A stretch of DNA of 64,000 nt, from positions 558,001 through 622,000 of the forward strand of contig JANQJU010000029.1 in the NCBI GenBank assembly GCA_028281495.1, given 5' to 3'. Numbering within the stretch: the first letter of the stretch is position 1; every line of letters starts with the position of its first letter. Shown here one piece after another: positions 23,801 through 33,042 of the stretch. The translations under genes and the position numbers were made by a program. Below the pieces are notes generated by a model. The model was given only the letters and a program-made list of their open reading frames with translations, was not told where the DNA came from and ran no database searches. This stretch comes from SAR324 cluster bacterium (GTDB lineage: Bacteria > SAR324 > NAC60-12).

Positions 23801-25006
23801 ATGGAAGAGACGCAACTAAAACGGAGAAATTTCTTGAAGGCAGCCGTTGCATCGACAGTCGCTGCTGGAACATTGAGCGCTACTGCGGCCCAAGCAGAAA
23901 CCGCGTCGTCAAAAAAAGATGTGGTCAAAGCCGCCAGTAAAATTCCTCGTAAGTTATTGGGCACGACCGGAGCCTCCGTGCCCATTTTACAACTAGGTAC
24001 TTCACAACGGCTGGATCCCAAATACGACCGGATCATGCATCGATGTTTTAAAGAAGGGGTTGATTACTTCGATACGGCCTTATCATATGGGTGGGGATCC
24101 TCCCATCGAGCGATTGCCAATTTTTTGAAACAAATGGGAGACCGTAAAAACATCTGGTTGACTTCCAAGTCGGGCAGCGAGGATCCCGATGAACTGATTC
24201 GCGACATTGATCAATGTTTGTCGGAGTTAGAAACCGATTACCTTGACCTCTACCTCATGCATGGTGTGAACGATACCGACCTATTGGGTAAAGACTTCAT
24301 CCGGGCCGGGGAAAAGCTTCGCAAATCGGGCAAAACTCGATTCTTTGGGTTTTCCTGCCACAGTGGCAATGTGGTGGAATTGATGAATCTTGCAGCCAAA
24401 GTGGGTGGAATCGATGCTATCCTATTTCGCTACAACTTCCGACGATATGGTGACCGCGAGTTGAATTTGGCAATCGATGCGTGCAAAAAGGCAGGCATTG
24501 GTCTAATGGCCATGAAAACAATGGGATCCGTACCGAGTGGTGCCGAAAAGGTAGTCAAGTTTCAGTCTCAGGATTTCACGTTGGCTCAAGCCAAACTCAA
24601 ATCCGTTTGGGCGGACGAACGGATTGATACGGTGGTTTCTGAGATGGATAGCGTCCGTGTCACTCGTGAAAATGTCGCTGCTGCAAAAACCGAGAAATCG
24701 TTGGCTGCTTCTGATATGCACCAGTTGCATCAATTGGCTGCCCAGACCGCCCATTTGTCGTGTCAAGGTTGCTCCAACTTGTGTGAAGCCTCGGTCGCTC
24801 AAAATGTACGAATTGCGGATACTTTGCGGTTCCTGATGTATCATGAATGCTATGGCCAAGCTGAAAAAGCCCAAGCCTTGTACCGTGCTTTGCCTCAGGA
24901 AGAACGCCAGTTCAACAATGTGGACTTCACCGCAGCCACAAAAATCTGTCCTCAAGGCATTGACATTGAAAATCGCATCAAACATGCACAAAACTTGCTC
25001 GCGTAA
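23801..25006 (+). CDS. Tat-exported aldo/keto reductase with C-terminal [4Fe-4S] motif
   Basis: 401 aa. Twin-arginine signal QLKRRNFLKAAVASTVAAG, then a TIM-barrel AKR core. It keeps YFDTALSYGWG (Asp/Tyr), TSKSGS (Lys) and LYLMHGVND (His). The C-terminus has CQGCSNLCE about 80 residues before a lone CPQGIDIENR, giving four cysteines for one Fe-S cluster, as in the ferredoxin-type AKRs. This combines carbonyl chemistry with a redox input from the upstream polyferredoxin, in the periplasm. Start is the second of two ATGs after AGAGAGG; the frame opens earlier at 23735 without support. Last gene of the four-gene redox operon. Confidence 0.87.
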   Translation: MEETQLKRRNFLKAAVASTVAAGTLSATAAQAETASSKKDVVKAASKIPRKLLGTTGASVPILQLGTSQRLDPKYDRIMHRCFKEGVDYFDTALSYGWGSSHRAIANFLKQMGDRKNIWLTSKSGSEDPDELIRDIDQCLSELETDYLDLYLMHGVNDTDLLGKDFIRAGEKLRKSGKTRFFGFSCHSGNVVELMNLAAKVGGIDAILFRYNFRRYGDRELNLAIDACKKAGIGLMAMKTMGSVPSGAEKVVKFQSQDFTLAQAKLKSVWADERIDTVVSEMDSVRVTRENVAAAKTEKSLAASDMHQLHQLAAQTAHLSCQGCSNLCEASVAQNVRIADTLRFLMYHECYGQAEKAQALYRALPQEERQFNNVDFTAATKICPQGIDIENRIKHAQNLLA

Positions 25007-25012
25007 CACAAC

Positions 25013-26065
25013 ATGACCACCAGTTTTCACATCGAGCATAAAACCATCGGCAACGGCCAGCCCTGCTTTCTGATTGCCGAGGTGGCCCAAGCCCATGACG
25101 GTTCTCTTGGGTTTGCCCACAGTTTCATTGATGCAGCCGCAGATGCCGGTGCGGATGCCATCAAATTCCAGACGCATTTAGCCCATGCCGAAAGTACCAA
25201 ACAGGAAGGATTCCGGGTGAAGTTTTCTTATGAAGACAACACCCGTTACGACTACTGGAAACGAATGGAATTCTCACCTGAACAATGGCATGGCCTATAT
25301 CAACATGCCCATGAAAAGGGTTTAATTTTTTTAAGCTCTGCTTTCTCGGTAGAAGCGGTGGAATTGCTGGAAACCTTGGGGGTCCCCGCCTGGAAAATTG
25401 GGTCGGGAGAAACCAATAACCCGCTTCTCCTCAATGCAATGTTGGATACAGGAAAACCGATCCTGCTCAGCACCGGGATGAGCCCTTGGTCGGAGATCGA
25501 AGACTCCGTTCAACGAATTCAACAAAAAGGAAATCCGATTGCACTGTTTCAATGCACCAGCAAGTACCCTACTGCTCTGACGGAAGTGGGTTTGAACGTT
25601 TTGGAAGAATTCCGTCAACGCTTTCTTGTGCCAATTGGACTGTCTGATCATACCGGAACTCCTTATCCTGCCACCGCAGCCATTGCTCTCGGTGCCCACC
25701 TCGTTGAAGTCCATGTGACCTTCCATCGCACCTTGTTCGGCCCCGATGTTCCCGTTTCTCTCACTTTTGAACAATTCCGTCAGTTGGCCGATACCCGCGA
25801 TGCCTTTCACACCATGCAAAAGCACCCGGTTGATAAAAACCGGATGGCCCAAGATTTGACGGAGATGCGTTCCCTTTTTAATAAAAGTGTGGCGCTTAAA
25901 CAGGATCTTCCTCAAGGAACATCCCTCACGGAATCGATGCTCACTACCAAGAAACCCGGCATCGGCATTCCCGCTACCCAGCTCCGCGACTGTATCGGGA
26001 AGGTTTTGAATCACGACGTATCCGCAGACCGAGTGCTCCAATGGGAGGACCTTACGAATGCCTGA
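25013..26065 (+). CDS. NeuB-type nonulosonic (sialic/legionaminic/pseudaminic) acid synthase
   Basis: 350 aa. TIM-barrel NeuB domain with CFLIAEVAQAHDGSLGFA, GADAIKFQTH, WKIGSGETNNPLL, ILLSTGMSPWSEIE, LFQCTSKYPT, GLSDHTG and HVTFHR, and a C-terminal SAF antifreeze-like domain (SLFNKSVALKQDLPQGTSLT to WEDLTNA). The enzyme condenses phosphoenolpyruvate with an N-acetyl-hexosamine to make a nine-carbon acid for surface glycans or flagellin. It follows the Tat-AKR gene by 6 bp and overlaps the glycosyltransferase by 8 nt, so it starts the polysaccharide run. Exact product cannot be told from sequence; other genes for activating the sugar (neuA-type) are not in view. Confidence 0.85.
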   Translation: MTTSFHIEHKTIGNGQPCFLIAEVAQAHDGSLGFAHSFIDAAADAGADAIKFQTHLAHAESTKQEGFRVKFSYEDNTRYDYWKRMEFSPEQWHGLYQHAHEKGLIFLSSAFSVEAVELLETLGVPAWKIGSGETNNPLLLNAMLDTGKPILLSTGMSPWSEIEDSVQRIQQKGNPIALFQCTSKYPTALTEVGLNVLEEFRQRFLVPIGLSDHTGTPYPATAAIALGAHLVEVHVTFHRTLFGPDVPVSLTFEQFRQLADTRDAFHTMQKHPVDKNRMAQDLTEMRSLFNKSVALKQDLPQGTSLTESMLTTKKPGIGIPATQLRDCIGKVLNHDVSADRVLQWEDLTNA

Positions 26066-26858
26066 TTCCTCCACCCTGAAGCAATATCAAGTGGTGGCTA
26101 GTATCGTGACTTACAACACGCCTGCCGAACAACTTTTGCAAACCATCCAATCTTTTTTGAGTGTTCCTTTACAAACACGACTCTTGTTGGTCGACAATGC
26201 TTCGACGAATTCCCCCGTTCCTCATTTGCCACAAGATCCTAGAATTCAATCCATCGAAAGCTCTGTGAATCGAGGCTTTGGCAGTGGACACAATCTCGCT
26301 TTCCGACAAGCCCCTCCCAGTCACTATTATCTGATTCTAAACCCAGATATCACGTTCCAAGCAGAGCACCTGCTCACGATGATTCAGTTCATGGAAAGTC
26401 ATCCGGAAATCGGATTACTGACCCCTCGTATCCTGAACCCTGATGGCACCACACAGTTGACCGCACGGCAGCTTCCTACCGTATTGAGTTTGTTGTGCCG
26501 ACGATTTCCGCGTCGATGGCATGATTGGGATTGGGTGCGTCAGCAACTCGAGCATTATGAGATGAAGGACCATGATGCGACACGCATTCACGATGCCCCT
26601 TTCATTTCCGGATGTTTTATGTTGTTTCGCAAATCGGTTTTGGATGAAGTGGGCCACTTTGATGAACGTTTTTTTATGTATTTTGAGGACGTGGATCTCA
26701 CTCGACGTGTTTCCGCAAAACACCGGGCCATCTACTATCCGGATGCGGAAGTGATTCATCATTGGAAAGGCGGAGCGCGAAACAACTGGAAGCTATTCAA
26801 AGAATTGGTACGTTCCGGCTATCTCTACTTTCAAAAGTGGGGATGGCAATGGAGATAA
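26058..26858 (+). CDS. Family 2 glycosyltransferase (rhamnosyltransferase-like)
   Basis: 266 aa, GT-A fold. VVASIVTYNTPAEQLLQTIQ opens the nucleotide-binding domain. LLVDNAST, NRGFGSGHNLAF and ILNPDITF (the DxD-equivalent NPD) follow, then the acceptor motif ISGCFMLFRKSVLDEVGHFDE and MYFEDVDLTRRV. This is the pattern of rhamnosyl- and related transferases in O-antigen clusters. It starts inside the neuB end (8-nt overlap). No membrane segment; it would act at the inner face of the cytoplasmic membrane on a lipid-linked glycan. Confidence 0.88.
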   Translation: MPDSSTLKQYQVVASIVTYNTPAEQLLQTIQSFLSVPLQTRLLLVDNASTNSPVPHLPQDPRIQSIESSVNRGFGSGHNLAFRQAPPSHYYLILNPDITFQAEHLLTMIQFMESHPEIGLLTPRILNPDGTTQLTARQLPTVLSLLCRRFPRRWHDWDWVRQQLEHYEMKDHDATRIHDAPFISGCFMLFRKSVLDEVGHFDERFFMYFEDVDLTRRVSAKHRAIYYPDAEVIHHWKGGARNNWKLFKELVRSGYLYFQKWGWQWR

Positions 26859-26886
26859 GTACGGAGACAATCCACATAGGAAATGT

Positions 26887-27882
26887 ATGCATTTGTTGAT
26901 CAGCGGGGCTACGGGATTTATTGGAAGGCACTTGTTGAGTCTATTGCCAGATTCTTGGAAGGTTTCGCTGTTTGTAAGAACTCCTCCTAAAAATCTTCCC
27001 ATCCAACCTCATGCTTGTCTTACATTGGAAGACCTCAATACACCTCCCAAAGTACCCTACGATGCCATCATTCATATGGCGGCACGAGTGCACCAGATGC
27101 AGGATCACACCGACGCCAATCCTCTTTATTTTGAAACCAACCGCGACATGACTTTGAAGCTTGCCACATACGGCCTTCAAGCTAGCATTCGAAAGTTTGT
27201 GTTTCTCAGTTCGGTTAAGGTCATGGGTGAAGGGTGGCTGCCCCATTCTCATCCTCCATTGAACGAAAATGATGCTTGTCGACCCATTGATGCATACGGA
27301 CGTAGCAAATGGGAGGCAGAACAAGCACTCCATTCGATGTTTTCGCAACAGGTTCAAAGCGAAAGTTCTGCGCATTGCGTCATCCTTCGGCTGCCGATGG
27401 TGTATGGACCGCACAATCGCGGTAACATGCAGTTGCTTCTAAGATGTGCTGAAAAGGGATTGCCGCTACCGCTGGGAGCTGCGCAGGGAAAACGCAGTAT
27501 GATGTATGTGAAGAATGCTTGTGATGCAATACTCACCGTTTTGATGAACACAGCCGATCAACCCTTTTGCAAGCCCTATTTCATCAATGATCAACACGAT
27601 CTGACGAGTGGAGAACTCTATGCAATGCTATCATCCGCCTACTCTGGTGACCCCAAACTGTTCCGTTTCCCTGAAAATTGGTTACGCAGCGTGGGGCGTC
27701 TCGGAACCCATCTTCGGCGTTTTGGGATTCCGTTTCCATTAACCCAAGAACGAATTACGCGACTGTTAGATGAGTATCGCTTTTCAGCCAAAACTTTTGC
27801 TACAACCTATCAATGGACGCCCCCTTTTTCCGTTCAAGAAGGAGTCGAAGCCACTGTCGCATGGCATAGAAATTCAAGGTAA
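26887..27882 (+). CDS. NAD-dependent epimerase/dehydratase, WbpV-like
   Basis: 331 aa, extended SDR. GATGFIGRHLL is the NAD-binding loop. MAARVHQM, FLSSVKVMGEG (catalytic Ser region), and YGRSKWEAEQAL with the YxxxK active site are all present. A pairing with the WecA/WbpL-like and WbpM-like genes downstream repeats the wbpV-wbpL-wbpM order of Pseudomonas O-antigen clusters. In those clusters this enzyme makes the N-acetylquinovosamine or fucosamine precursor. Start ATG follows TAGGAAATGT. Product assignment rests on synteny plus family, so it is moderate. Confidence 0.82.
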   Translation: MHLLISGATGFIGRHLLSLLPDSWKVSLFVRTPPKNLPIQPHACLTLEDLNTPPKVPYDAIIHMAARVHQMQDHTDANPLYFETNRDMTLKLATYGLQASIRKFVFLSSVKVMGEGWLPHSHPPLNENDACRPIDAYGRSKWEAEQALHSMFSQQVQSESSAHCVILRLPMVYGPHNRGNMQLLLRCAEKGLPLPLGAAQGKRSMMYVKNACDAILTVLMNTADQPFCKPYFINDQHDLTSGELYAMLSSAYSGDPKLFRFPENWLRSVGRLGTHLRRFGIPFPLTQERITRLLDEYRFSAKTFATTYQWTPPFSVQEGVEATVAWHRNSR

Positions 27883-27918
27883 CGACATCCGCAACCTGCA
27901 AAAACGACTAAACACACC

Positions 27919-28893
27919 ATGGGTGAATTCATACAAGCCCTAATCATCGGGAGCATTTTTGGTTTTAGCGGAGCCGCGTTAGTTGCTCGATATGGTTCAG
28001 GCTTTGGTTTGTTGGACCGGCCCAACAAGCGCAGCTCGCACGAGAAGCCAACGCCCAAAGGTGGGGGAATCGGGATTTTATTTGGATTTCTCATCCTCTC
28101 ATGGACAACTTCCATCCCATGGCAGATTTGGCTGTCGGCAGGCGTTTTGGCTGGGGTCAGCTTGGTTGGAGATCGCATCGAATTGGGGGTACGCTTTCGC
28201 CTCCGTCTGCAATTTGTCGTTGCAGCGGTTTGGTTGCTAGGGAACGAAATCCCGCTCATGGAAGTGAGTGGAGGGTGGTTATGGGGGGTCGGATTGTGGG
28301 TGTTCCTCGTGGCTTCGGCCAATTTCTATAATTTCATGGATGGAATTAATGGTATCGCAGGCTTAACAGGGTGCATCGGGTTCGGTTTTTTGTGTGTGGT
28401 CGGTGTCCAAAACCAAATGCCCTTAGAATACCTTGGATTATGGGGGGGACTGGGAGCGGCTTGTTTAGGATTTCTCAAATGGAATTTGCCCCAGGCTCGC
28501 GTGTTCATGGGAGATGTGGGAAGCATATTGCTCGGCTTTGTCTATGCGGGAAGTGTGGTAATACTTTCTACCGATTGGACCACATTACTCTGCCTCGTTG
28601 GCTGCCTGTTCCCATTTTATGCTGACGAACTCACAACGATGACAGAACGTTGGAAAGCTGGAGAATCGTTAACCCAGGCTCATCGAAAACATCTCTATCA
28701 AATTTTGGTCAATGAAGGTCGAATGCCCCATTGGAAAGTTTCAGTTGCCTACGCTGCGTCTCAACTTGGAATTGGAATTGTGATGCTGAGCTTACGCCCG
28801 GCAGGTTTTGAAGTCGTGTTGGGGATGCTATTTTTATTATCAGTAGGATTTGTCATGCTTTCCCGCAAACTGAAACAAACTCATTTATCATAG
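27919..28893 (+). CDS. Undecaprenyl-phosphate sugar-1-phosphate transferase, WbpL/WecA family
   Basis: 324 aa, about ten membrane helices. Family motifs: LLDRPNKRSSHEKPTPKGGGIG (cytoplasmic loop 1), NFYNFMDGINGIAG (with the conserved Asp), FMGDVGSILLGF, and LTQAHRKHLYQILVNEG (the HRxHLYQ loop that binds the nucleotide sugar). It would start glycan assembly by moving an aminosugar-1-phosphate from UDP onto undecaprenyl phosphate. It follows the WbpV-like gene by 36 bp and precedes the WbpM-like gene by 7 bp. Confidence 0.88.
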   Translation: MGEFIQALIIGSIFGFSGAALVARYGSGFGLLDRPNKRSSHEKPTPKGGGIGILFGFLILSWTTSIPWQIWLSAGVLAGVSLVGDRIELGVRFRLRLQFVVAAVWLLGNEIPLMEVSGGWLWGVGLWVFLVASANFYNFMDGINGIAGLTGCIGFGFLCVVGVQNQMPLEYLGLWGGLGAACLGFLKWNLPQARVFMGDVGSILLGFVYAGSVVILSTDWTTLLCLVGCLFPFYADELTTMTERWKAGESLTQAHRKHLYQILVNEGRMPHWKVSVAYAASQLGIGIVMLSLRPAGFEVVLGMLFLLSVGFVMLSRKLKQTHLS

Positions 28894-28900
28894 AAATGCC

Positions 28901-30871
28901 ATGCAATGGATCGCTTCCGCTATTGGAAAAATTTATTTACATCTTTCGCGCAAAAGCAAACGCGGTATTTTTCTAGCCATTGATCTATTTTTATGTGCAA
29001 TTGCACTTTATTTGGCGTTTGGTCTTCGGTTCGAAACACCCAATGCCTTTCCATTTATAATCCAATATTCCCACCCTTGGACGCTCTCCGTCTGGTTTCC
29101 TATCAAGCTCGGCACTTTCCTGTTTTTGGGGATGTACCGACCGGTGTTACGCTACACCGGGGAAGAGTTCCTCCGGACGACATTTCAATCGGTTGTGGCC
29201 AGTTCCATTTTAATTGGTTTGTTTGCAATGTTGTTTCAAATCACCCCGTTTTCTCGATCCATTTGGTTCATTGATGCGTTGCTCACAGGCATTCTGATCA
29301 TCAGCTCTCGGTTTGTAATTCGTTGGTTGGCATATGATGTCCAAGCCAAATTGGAATTTCATGGACCTCAAGAAAATATCATCGTGTGTGGAGCAAAGTT
29401 GGAAGGTGCTCAGTTTGCTAAAGCCTTGCAACGGGGGGGGCGATATCGCGTGGTCGCTTTTGTAGATGACGATCCAGAACTCAATAAACAATCCGTCCAC
29501 GGCGTCTTAGTGTATTCGTTGAAGGATCTAAAAAAATTAGTAAACGACTACCAAGTAGAAAACGTCTTGCTCGCCATTCCCTCAGAGAATCGGAAGCGTA
29601 AGACCGAAATCGTGCACTTCATTTTATCCACTGGCGCAAGCGTCAAAACCCTTCCTGGCGTCGAGGACATCTTCCATCATGGATTCACTCCAGGCCCCTT
29701 GCAGGATATCGACATCACTGATCTTTTGGGACGTGCTGAGGTCTTGCCAGATCCCCAATTGCTGCGGGCCAACATCACCGACAAAGTGGTGATGGTGACG
29801 GGTGCAGGAGGATCGATTGGATCCGAACTCTGCCGTCAAATTGCCCAACAGAGTCCTCAGTGTTTGATTTTGTTTGAGTGGAACGAATATGCCTTATATC
29901 GAATCAATCAAGAGCTTCTGGAAGCCTTTCCCAATCTCAAAATAGTGGCGTACTTGGGATCGATTACTAATGTTTCCCAACTGCGAGATGTATTCAATCA
30001 ATTTTCAGTAGACACGATCTATCATGCGGCTGCTTATAAACATGTCACTTTGATCGAGAACAATGTGCGTGCTGGCATCATCAACAACATTGCAGGCACC
30101 CTCAATGTGGTGGTCACCAGTGTCGAATATCGTATCCCTACCTTTGTGCTGATTTCTACCGACAAGGCGGTTCGTCCCACCAGTTTGATGGGCACGACCA
30201 AGCGTGTTGATGAATTGATTTTGCAAGCATTGGCCATCAATCCAGAAACCCCCACTCGATTCGTGATTGTGCGTTTTGGTAATGTCCTCGATAGCGCCGG
30301 TTCGGTGGTACCGCGTTTTCGTAAACAAATCGAAAAACGTGAGCCATTGACAGTCACACATCCGGATGTGACACGCTATTTTATGTCCATTCCAGAGGCT
30401 TCGCGATTAGTCATTCAGGCAGGAGCGATGGGAGATGGCGGAGAAGTATTTCTACTGGACATGGGCGAACCGATAAAAATCTATGATCTTGCCGTTCAGA
30501 TGATCCGACTGAGCGGTTTGAAGTTGGGAAAGGATATCGAGGTCAAGATTACCGGTTTGGCCCCTGGTGAAAAACTACATGAGGAATTGTTGGTAGAAAC
30601 TGAAAACACATCGGAGACACGTCATCCCAAAATCTTTTCAACCACAGAAAATTCGATTCCTTGGGAAACCTTGCAACCCCAACTACAAAACTTGTTGGAT
30701 ACCACCCATCACAATAACGTTCCGCAAATCATTAAAATGTTGCAGCAGATCATCCCCACTTACCAACCCTCCAGCACGATTCAATCCTGGAGCAACCGAG
30801 TGGTTGCCTCTCCAGAAGTACTCACAGAAGAAACTGCTTGGAATCAGAAAGAACAGGTTCCTTCCCGTTGA
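28901..30871 (+). CDS. WbpM/CapD-type membrane NDP-sugar 4,6-dehydratase
   Basis: 656 aa. About four N-terminal membrane helices (to about 140), a CoA-binding-like domain (IIVCGAKLEGAQFAKAL, VAFVDDDPEL), then a catalytic SDR domain from about 295 with VTGAGGSIGSELCRQI. It has the Ser-Met-Lys catalytic triad of the WbpM group (ISTDKAVRPTSLMGTTKR; Met replaces the usual Tyr), RFGNVLDSAGSVVPRF and MSIPEASRLV. It dehydrates UDP-GlcNAc to the 4-keto-6-deoxy sugar that WbpV-like enzymes then reduce. The C-terminal 28 nt of the gene overlap the convergent PMT-TPR gene. Confidence 0.9.
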   Translation: MQWIASAIGKIYLHLSRKSKRGIFLAIDLFLCAIALYLAFGLRFETPNAFPFIIQYSHPWTLSVWFPIKLGTFLFLGMYRPVLRYTGEEFLRTTFQSVVASSILIGLFAMLFQITPFSRSIWFIDALLTGILIISSRFVIRWLAYDVQAKLEFHGPQENIIVCGAKLEGAQFAKALQRGGRYRVVAFVDDDPELNKQSVHGVLVYSLKDLKKLVNDYQVENVLLAIPSENRKRKTEIVHFILSTGASVKTLPGVEDIFHHGFTPGPLQDIDITDLLGRAEVLPDPQLLRANITDKVVMVTGAGGSIGSELCRQIAQQSPQCLILFEWNEYALYRINQELLEAFPNLKIVAYLGSITNVSQLRDVFNQFSVDTIYHAAAYKHVTLIENNVRAGIINNIAGTLNVVVTSVEYRIPTFVLISTDKAVRPTSLMGTTKRVDELILQALAINPETPTRFVIVRFGNVLDSAGSVVPRFRKQIEKREPLTVTHPDVTRYFMSIPEASRLVIQAGAMGDGGEVFLLDMGEPIKIYDLAVQMIRLSGLKLGKDIEVKITGLAPGEKLHEELLVETENTSETRHPKIFSTTENSIPWETLQPQLQNLLDTTHHNNVPQIIKMLQQIIPTYQPSSTIQSWSNRVVASPEVLTEETAWNQKEQVPSR

Positions 30872-33033
30872 GCTGACCGAATCAACTCACAATCTCCGAG
30901 GTCACAAACCGTTTTCCAATCAGCACAGGCTGATTTTTCGTCGTCAACATTTTGGTAGATCAACCCCCGCAATTTATAGGTCTCCGCTACATTGGGCATG
31001 ATTTGGATGGATTGCGTCAAATCATTCACCGCAGCTAGTGGTTGGTTCAACTTGAATAAAGCGATACCTCGTAAGCGATATAAAACGCCGTTTTCGGGTC
31101 TTATTTCAATCGCGGCGTTCAAGTCGGAAACCACCTGTTGATAGTTTTGACGGCTATGAAGGATTTGCACACGTTGAAGGTATGCATCGACGTACCTCGG
31201 ATCATATCGAATCGCCTCAGAAAACGCTGCCAATGCCCGGTCGGTTTGTTGAAGATGCAGCAAAATGCGACCGATTTCATAGTGAACTTGTGGGAGTGTG
31301 GGCTTCTGTTGCAGGACCCGAGTGAAGTCTTCCAAAGCCAGCTCATAACGCTTCAACCGATTCAAGCAATACGCTCGACTGAGAAGCGTCTCCACAACAT
31401 TGGGGAAACGGCTTAGCACTCGGGAGAAATCCTGGATTGCCTGATCGCATCGATTCATTTGAGAAAATAAATTGCCGCGATTGTGATAGACGGTAAAATT
31501 GTTTGGATCTTCAGCAAGCGCTTTAGAAAAAGCTTCCAAAGCCTCTTCCGGACGATTCTGTTCCTGATACGCCAACGCCAAATTTTGATACCCTAATAGA
31601 AGATTTGGCGGGAGTATGGGCCAAAAGGTAAAGATACCGACCGCCACACTCAACAAGGTAGGAATCCGCAATGAACGATACGTTTTCTGTCGCAACTCTA
31701 GGAACACCTGCTGCACCCCAACCGCTGCAAATAACAATAAGATCGGTACCAAAGGAAACCGGTAGCGGCCAAAGATAAAAAACAAGATGGTGCTCCCCGC
31801 CAACGTGAGCAATAAAGCATAAAGGATGTCGCAACGATCCCGATATCGGAACCAACTCACCCACATTCCAACTGTGGCCAAGATCATCAATGTGCCGAAG
31901 TTCCATACCGCATCCAATCCTTCCAACCATCGAACCCATTCCAAATAGACATAGTATTCATCGGTATCGGGTAATTCGTAGTAGTTGCCGAGAAGCGCTC
32001 CTTTATAGAGTAACAAGCCCAGCCAATCCAACGGATCGGATCGAATGTATTCCGCTGCCTTTTGAAACCAATAGTCCGAAACTTCATTCGGTGAAAGAGA
32101 TCTTCCCAGATCGGCTTCGGCAAGGGTCGTGGCATCGCTCCGTTCGTATTTGTACTCTCCGCGACCTGGAATCAAAGCATTGTAAAGGCCGTCTGCATCG
32201 GGATTGTTGCCAATATAAAAATTGGGGCCAAATTGTGAAGTGGTGAGAGCCAATGTTTCTCCCACCACCCAATTCCGTAAAGCCACACTGCCCAAAATCA
32301 AGCAGGTGCCACACAGCAGTCCGATCACCGGCAACAAGCGAAGGGACCAGGATTCTTTCCGCCATTTCCACAACGGCCACAACATCAAAACACCAATGAG
32401 CAACAAGGTATTTTCTCGAAGCAAGGCCAAAAACCCCAAGAGCACACCCAAAATCCCCCAATCGAGAATTCGCCTTTGCTGCATAGCCACCGACAATCGC
32501 CATAAAGCAAAGGCAAATACAAAAAAGCCAAGCCCCGCTTTCTGGATCAATCCATCAAAATAGATCGCCGGGGGATACAGCATGGCCATCACGCCAGCCA
32601 ACTTGCCGACCGTGGGATTAAAAAAATGGGTTCCCGCTTGGTAAAGCATCACGACTGCCACACTGCCCAAACCCATTTGAGCCAACCGAATTCCCCACAA
32701 ATCGGGCCCCAACCCACTCTGCAATACGCCTAAAAAATAGGGATACAGCGGAGCTTGGTAAAATACTTCGTTTCCTAGCCAATCTCCCGAAGCGATGCGC
32801 TTTCCCCATTCGAAATACCCTTCGCCATCTCCCACTAGGAATTCCAGCCAAGGGCTATCGCGGAGTTGCCATAAATATAAGAATCGAATGGCAAATGAGC
32901 CTAGTAATAGACCGATAGGCAAAAACCATCGAGAGGACAAATTAATCTGATTAAATGACGAGGACATGAGTTCTAATGAAAAGGATTTCGGCGGGGCTTG
33001 AAGCTCCAAGGGTTGCAAATCCAAGTGGTGCAT
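30844..33033 (-). CDS. PMT/ArnT-type membrane glycosyltransferase with C-terminal TPR repeats
   Basis: 729 aa. The first 480 residues are a multi-pass GT-C domain: FLVGDGEGYFEWGKRIASG carries the periplasmic acidic pair, FYQAPLYPYFLGVLQ follows, and about ten or more helices run to about 470. Residues 490-715 form about six TPR repeats (for example LALAYQEQNRPEEALEAFSK and LRGIALFKLNQPLAAVNDL). Such proteins transfer sugars from polyprenyl-phosphate donors onto proteins or lipids. The TPRs may recruit the acceptor. Start at 33033 behind GAGGTGCG rather than the Met at 32967, which has no signal. It is convergent with and overlaps the WbpM-like gene. Confidence 0.85.
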   Translation of the reverse strand: MHHLDLQPLELQAPPKSFSLELMSSSFNQINLSSRWFLPIGLLLGSFAIRFLYLWQLRDSPWLEFLVGDGEGYFEWGKRIASGDWLGNEVFYQAPLYPYFLGVLQSGLGPDLWGIRLAQMGLGSVAVVMLYQAGTHFFNPTVGKLAGVMAMLYPPAIYFDGLIQKAGLGFFVFAFALWRLSVAMQQRRILDWGILGVLLGFLALLRENTLLLIGVLMLWPLWKWRKESWSLRLLPVIGLLCGTCLILGSVALRNWVVGETLALTTSQFGPNFYIGNNPDADGLYNALIPGRGEYKYERSDATTLAEADLGRSLSPNEVSDYWFQKAAEYIRSDPLDWLGLLLYKGALLGNYYELPDTDEYYVYLEWVRWLEGLDAVWNFGTLMILATVGMWVSWFRYRDRCDILYALLLTLAGSTILFFIFGRYRFPLVPILLLFAAVGVQQVFLELRQKTYRSLRIPTLLSVAVGIFTFWPILPPNLLLGYQNLALAYQEQNRPEEALEAFSKALAEDPNNFTVYHNRGNLFSQMNRCDQAIQDFSRVLSRFPNVVETLLSRAYCLNRLKRYELALEDFTRVLQQKPTLPQVHYEIGRILLHLQQTDRALAAFSEAIRYDPRYVDAYLQRVQILHSRQNYQQVVSDLNAAIEIRPENGVLYRLRGIALFKLNQPLAAVNDLTQSIQIMPNVAETYKLRGLIYQNVDDEKSACADWKTVCDLGDCELIRSAQREGTCSF

Positions 33034-33042
33034 CGCACCTCG

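Noticed and set aside
30844..30871. 28-nt overlap of convergent genes as evidence of a sequencing error
   Set aside because: Both reading frames end in normal family-typical tails, so the overlap looks genuine.
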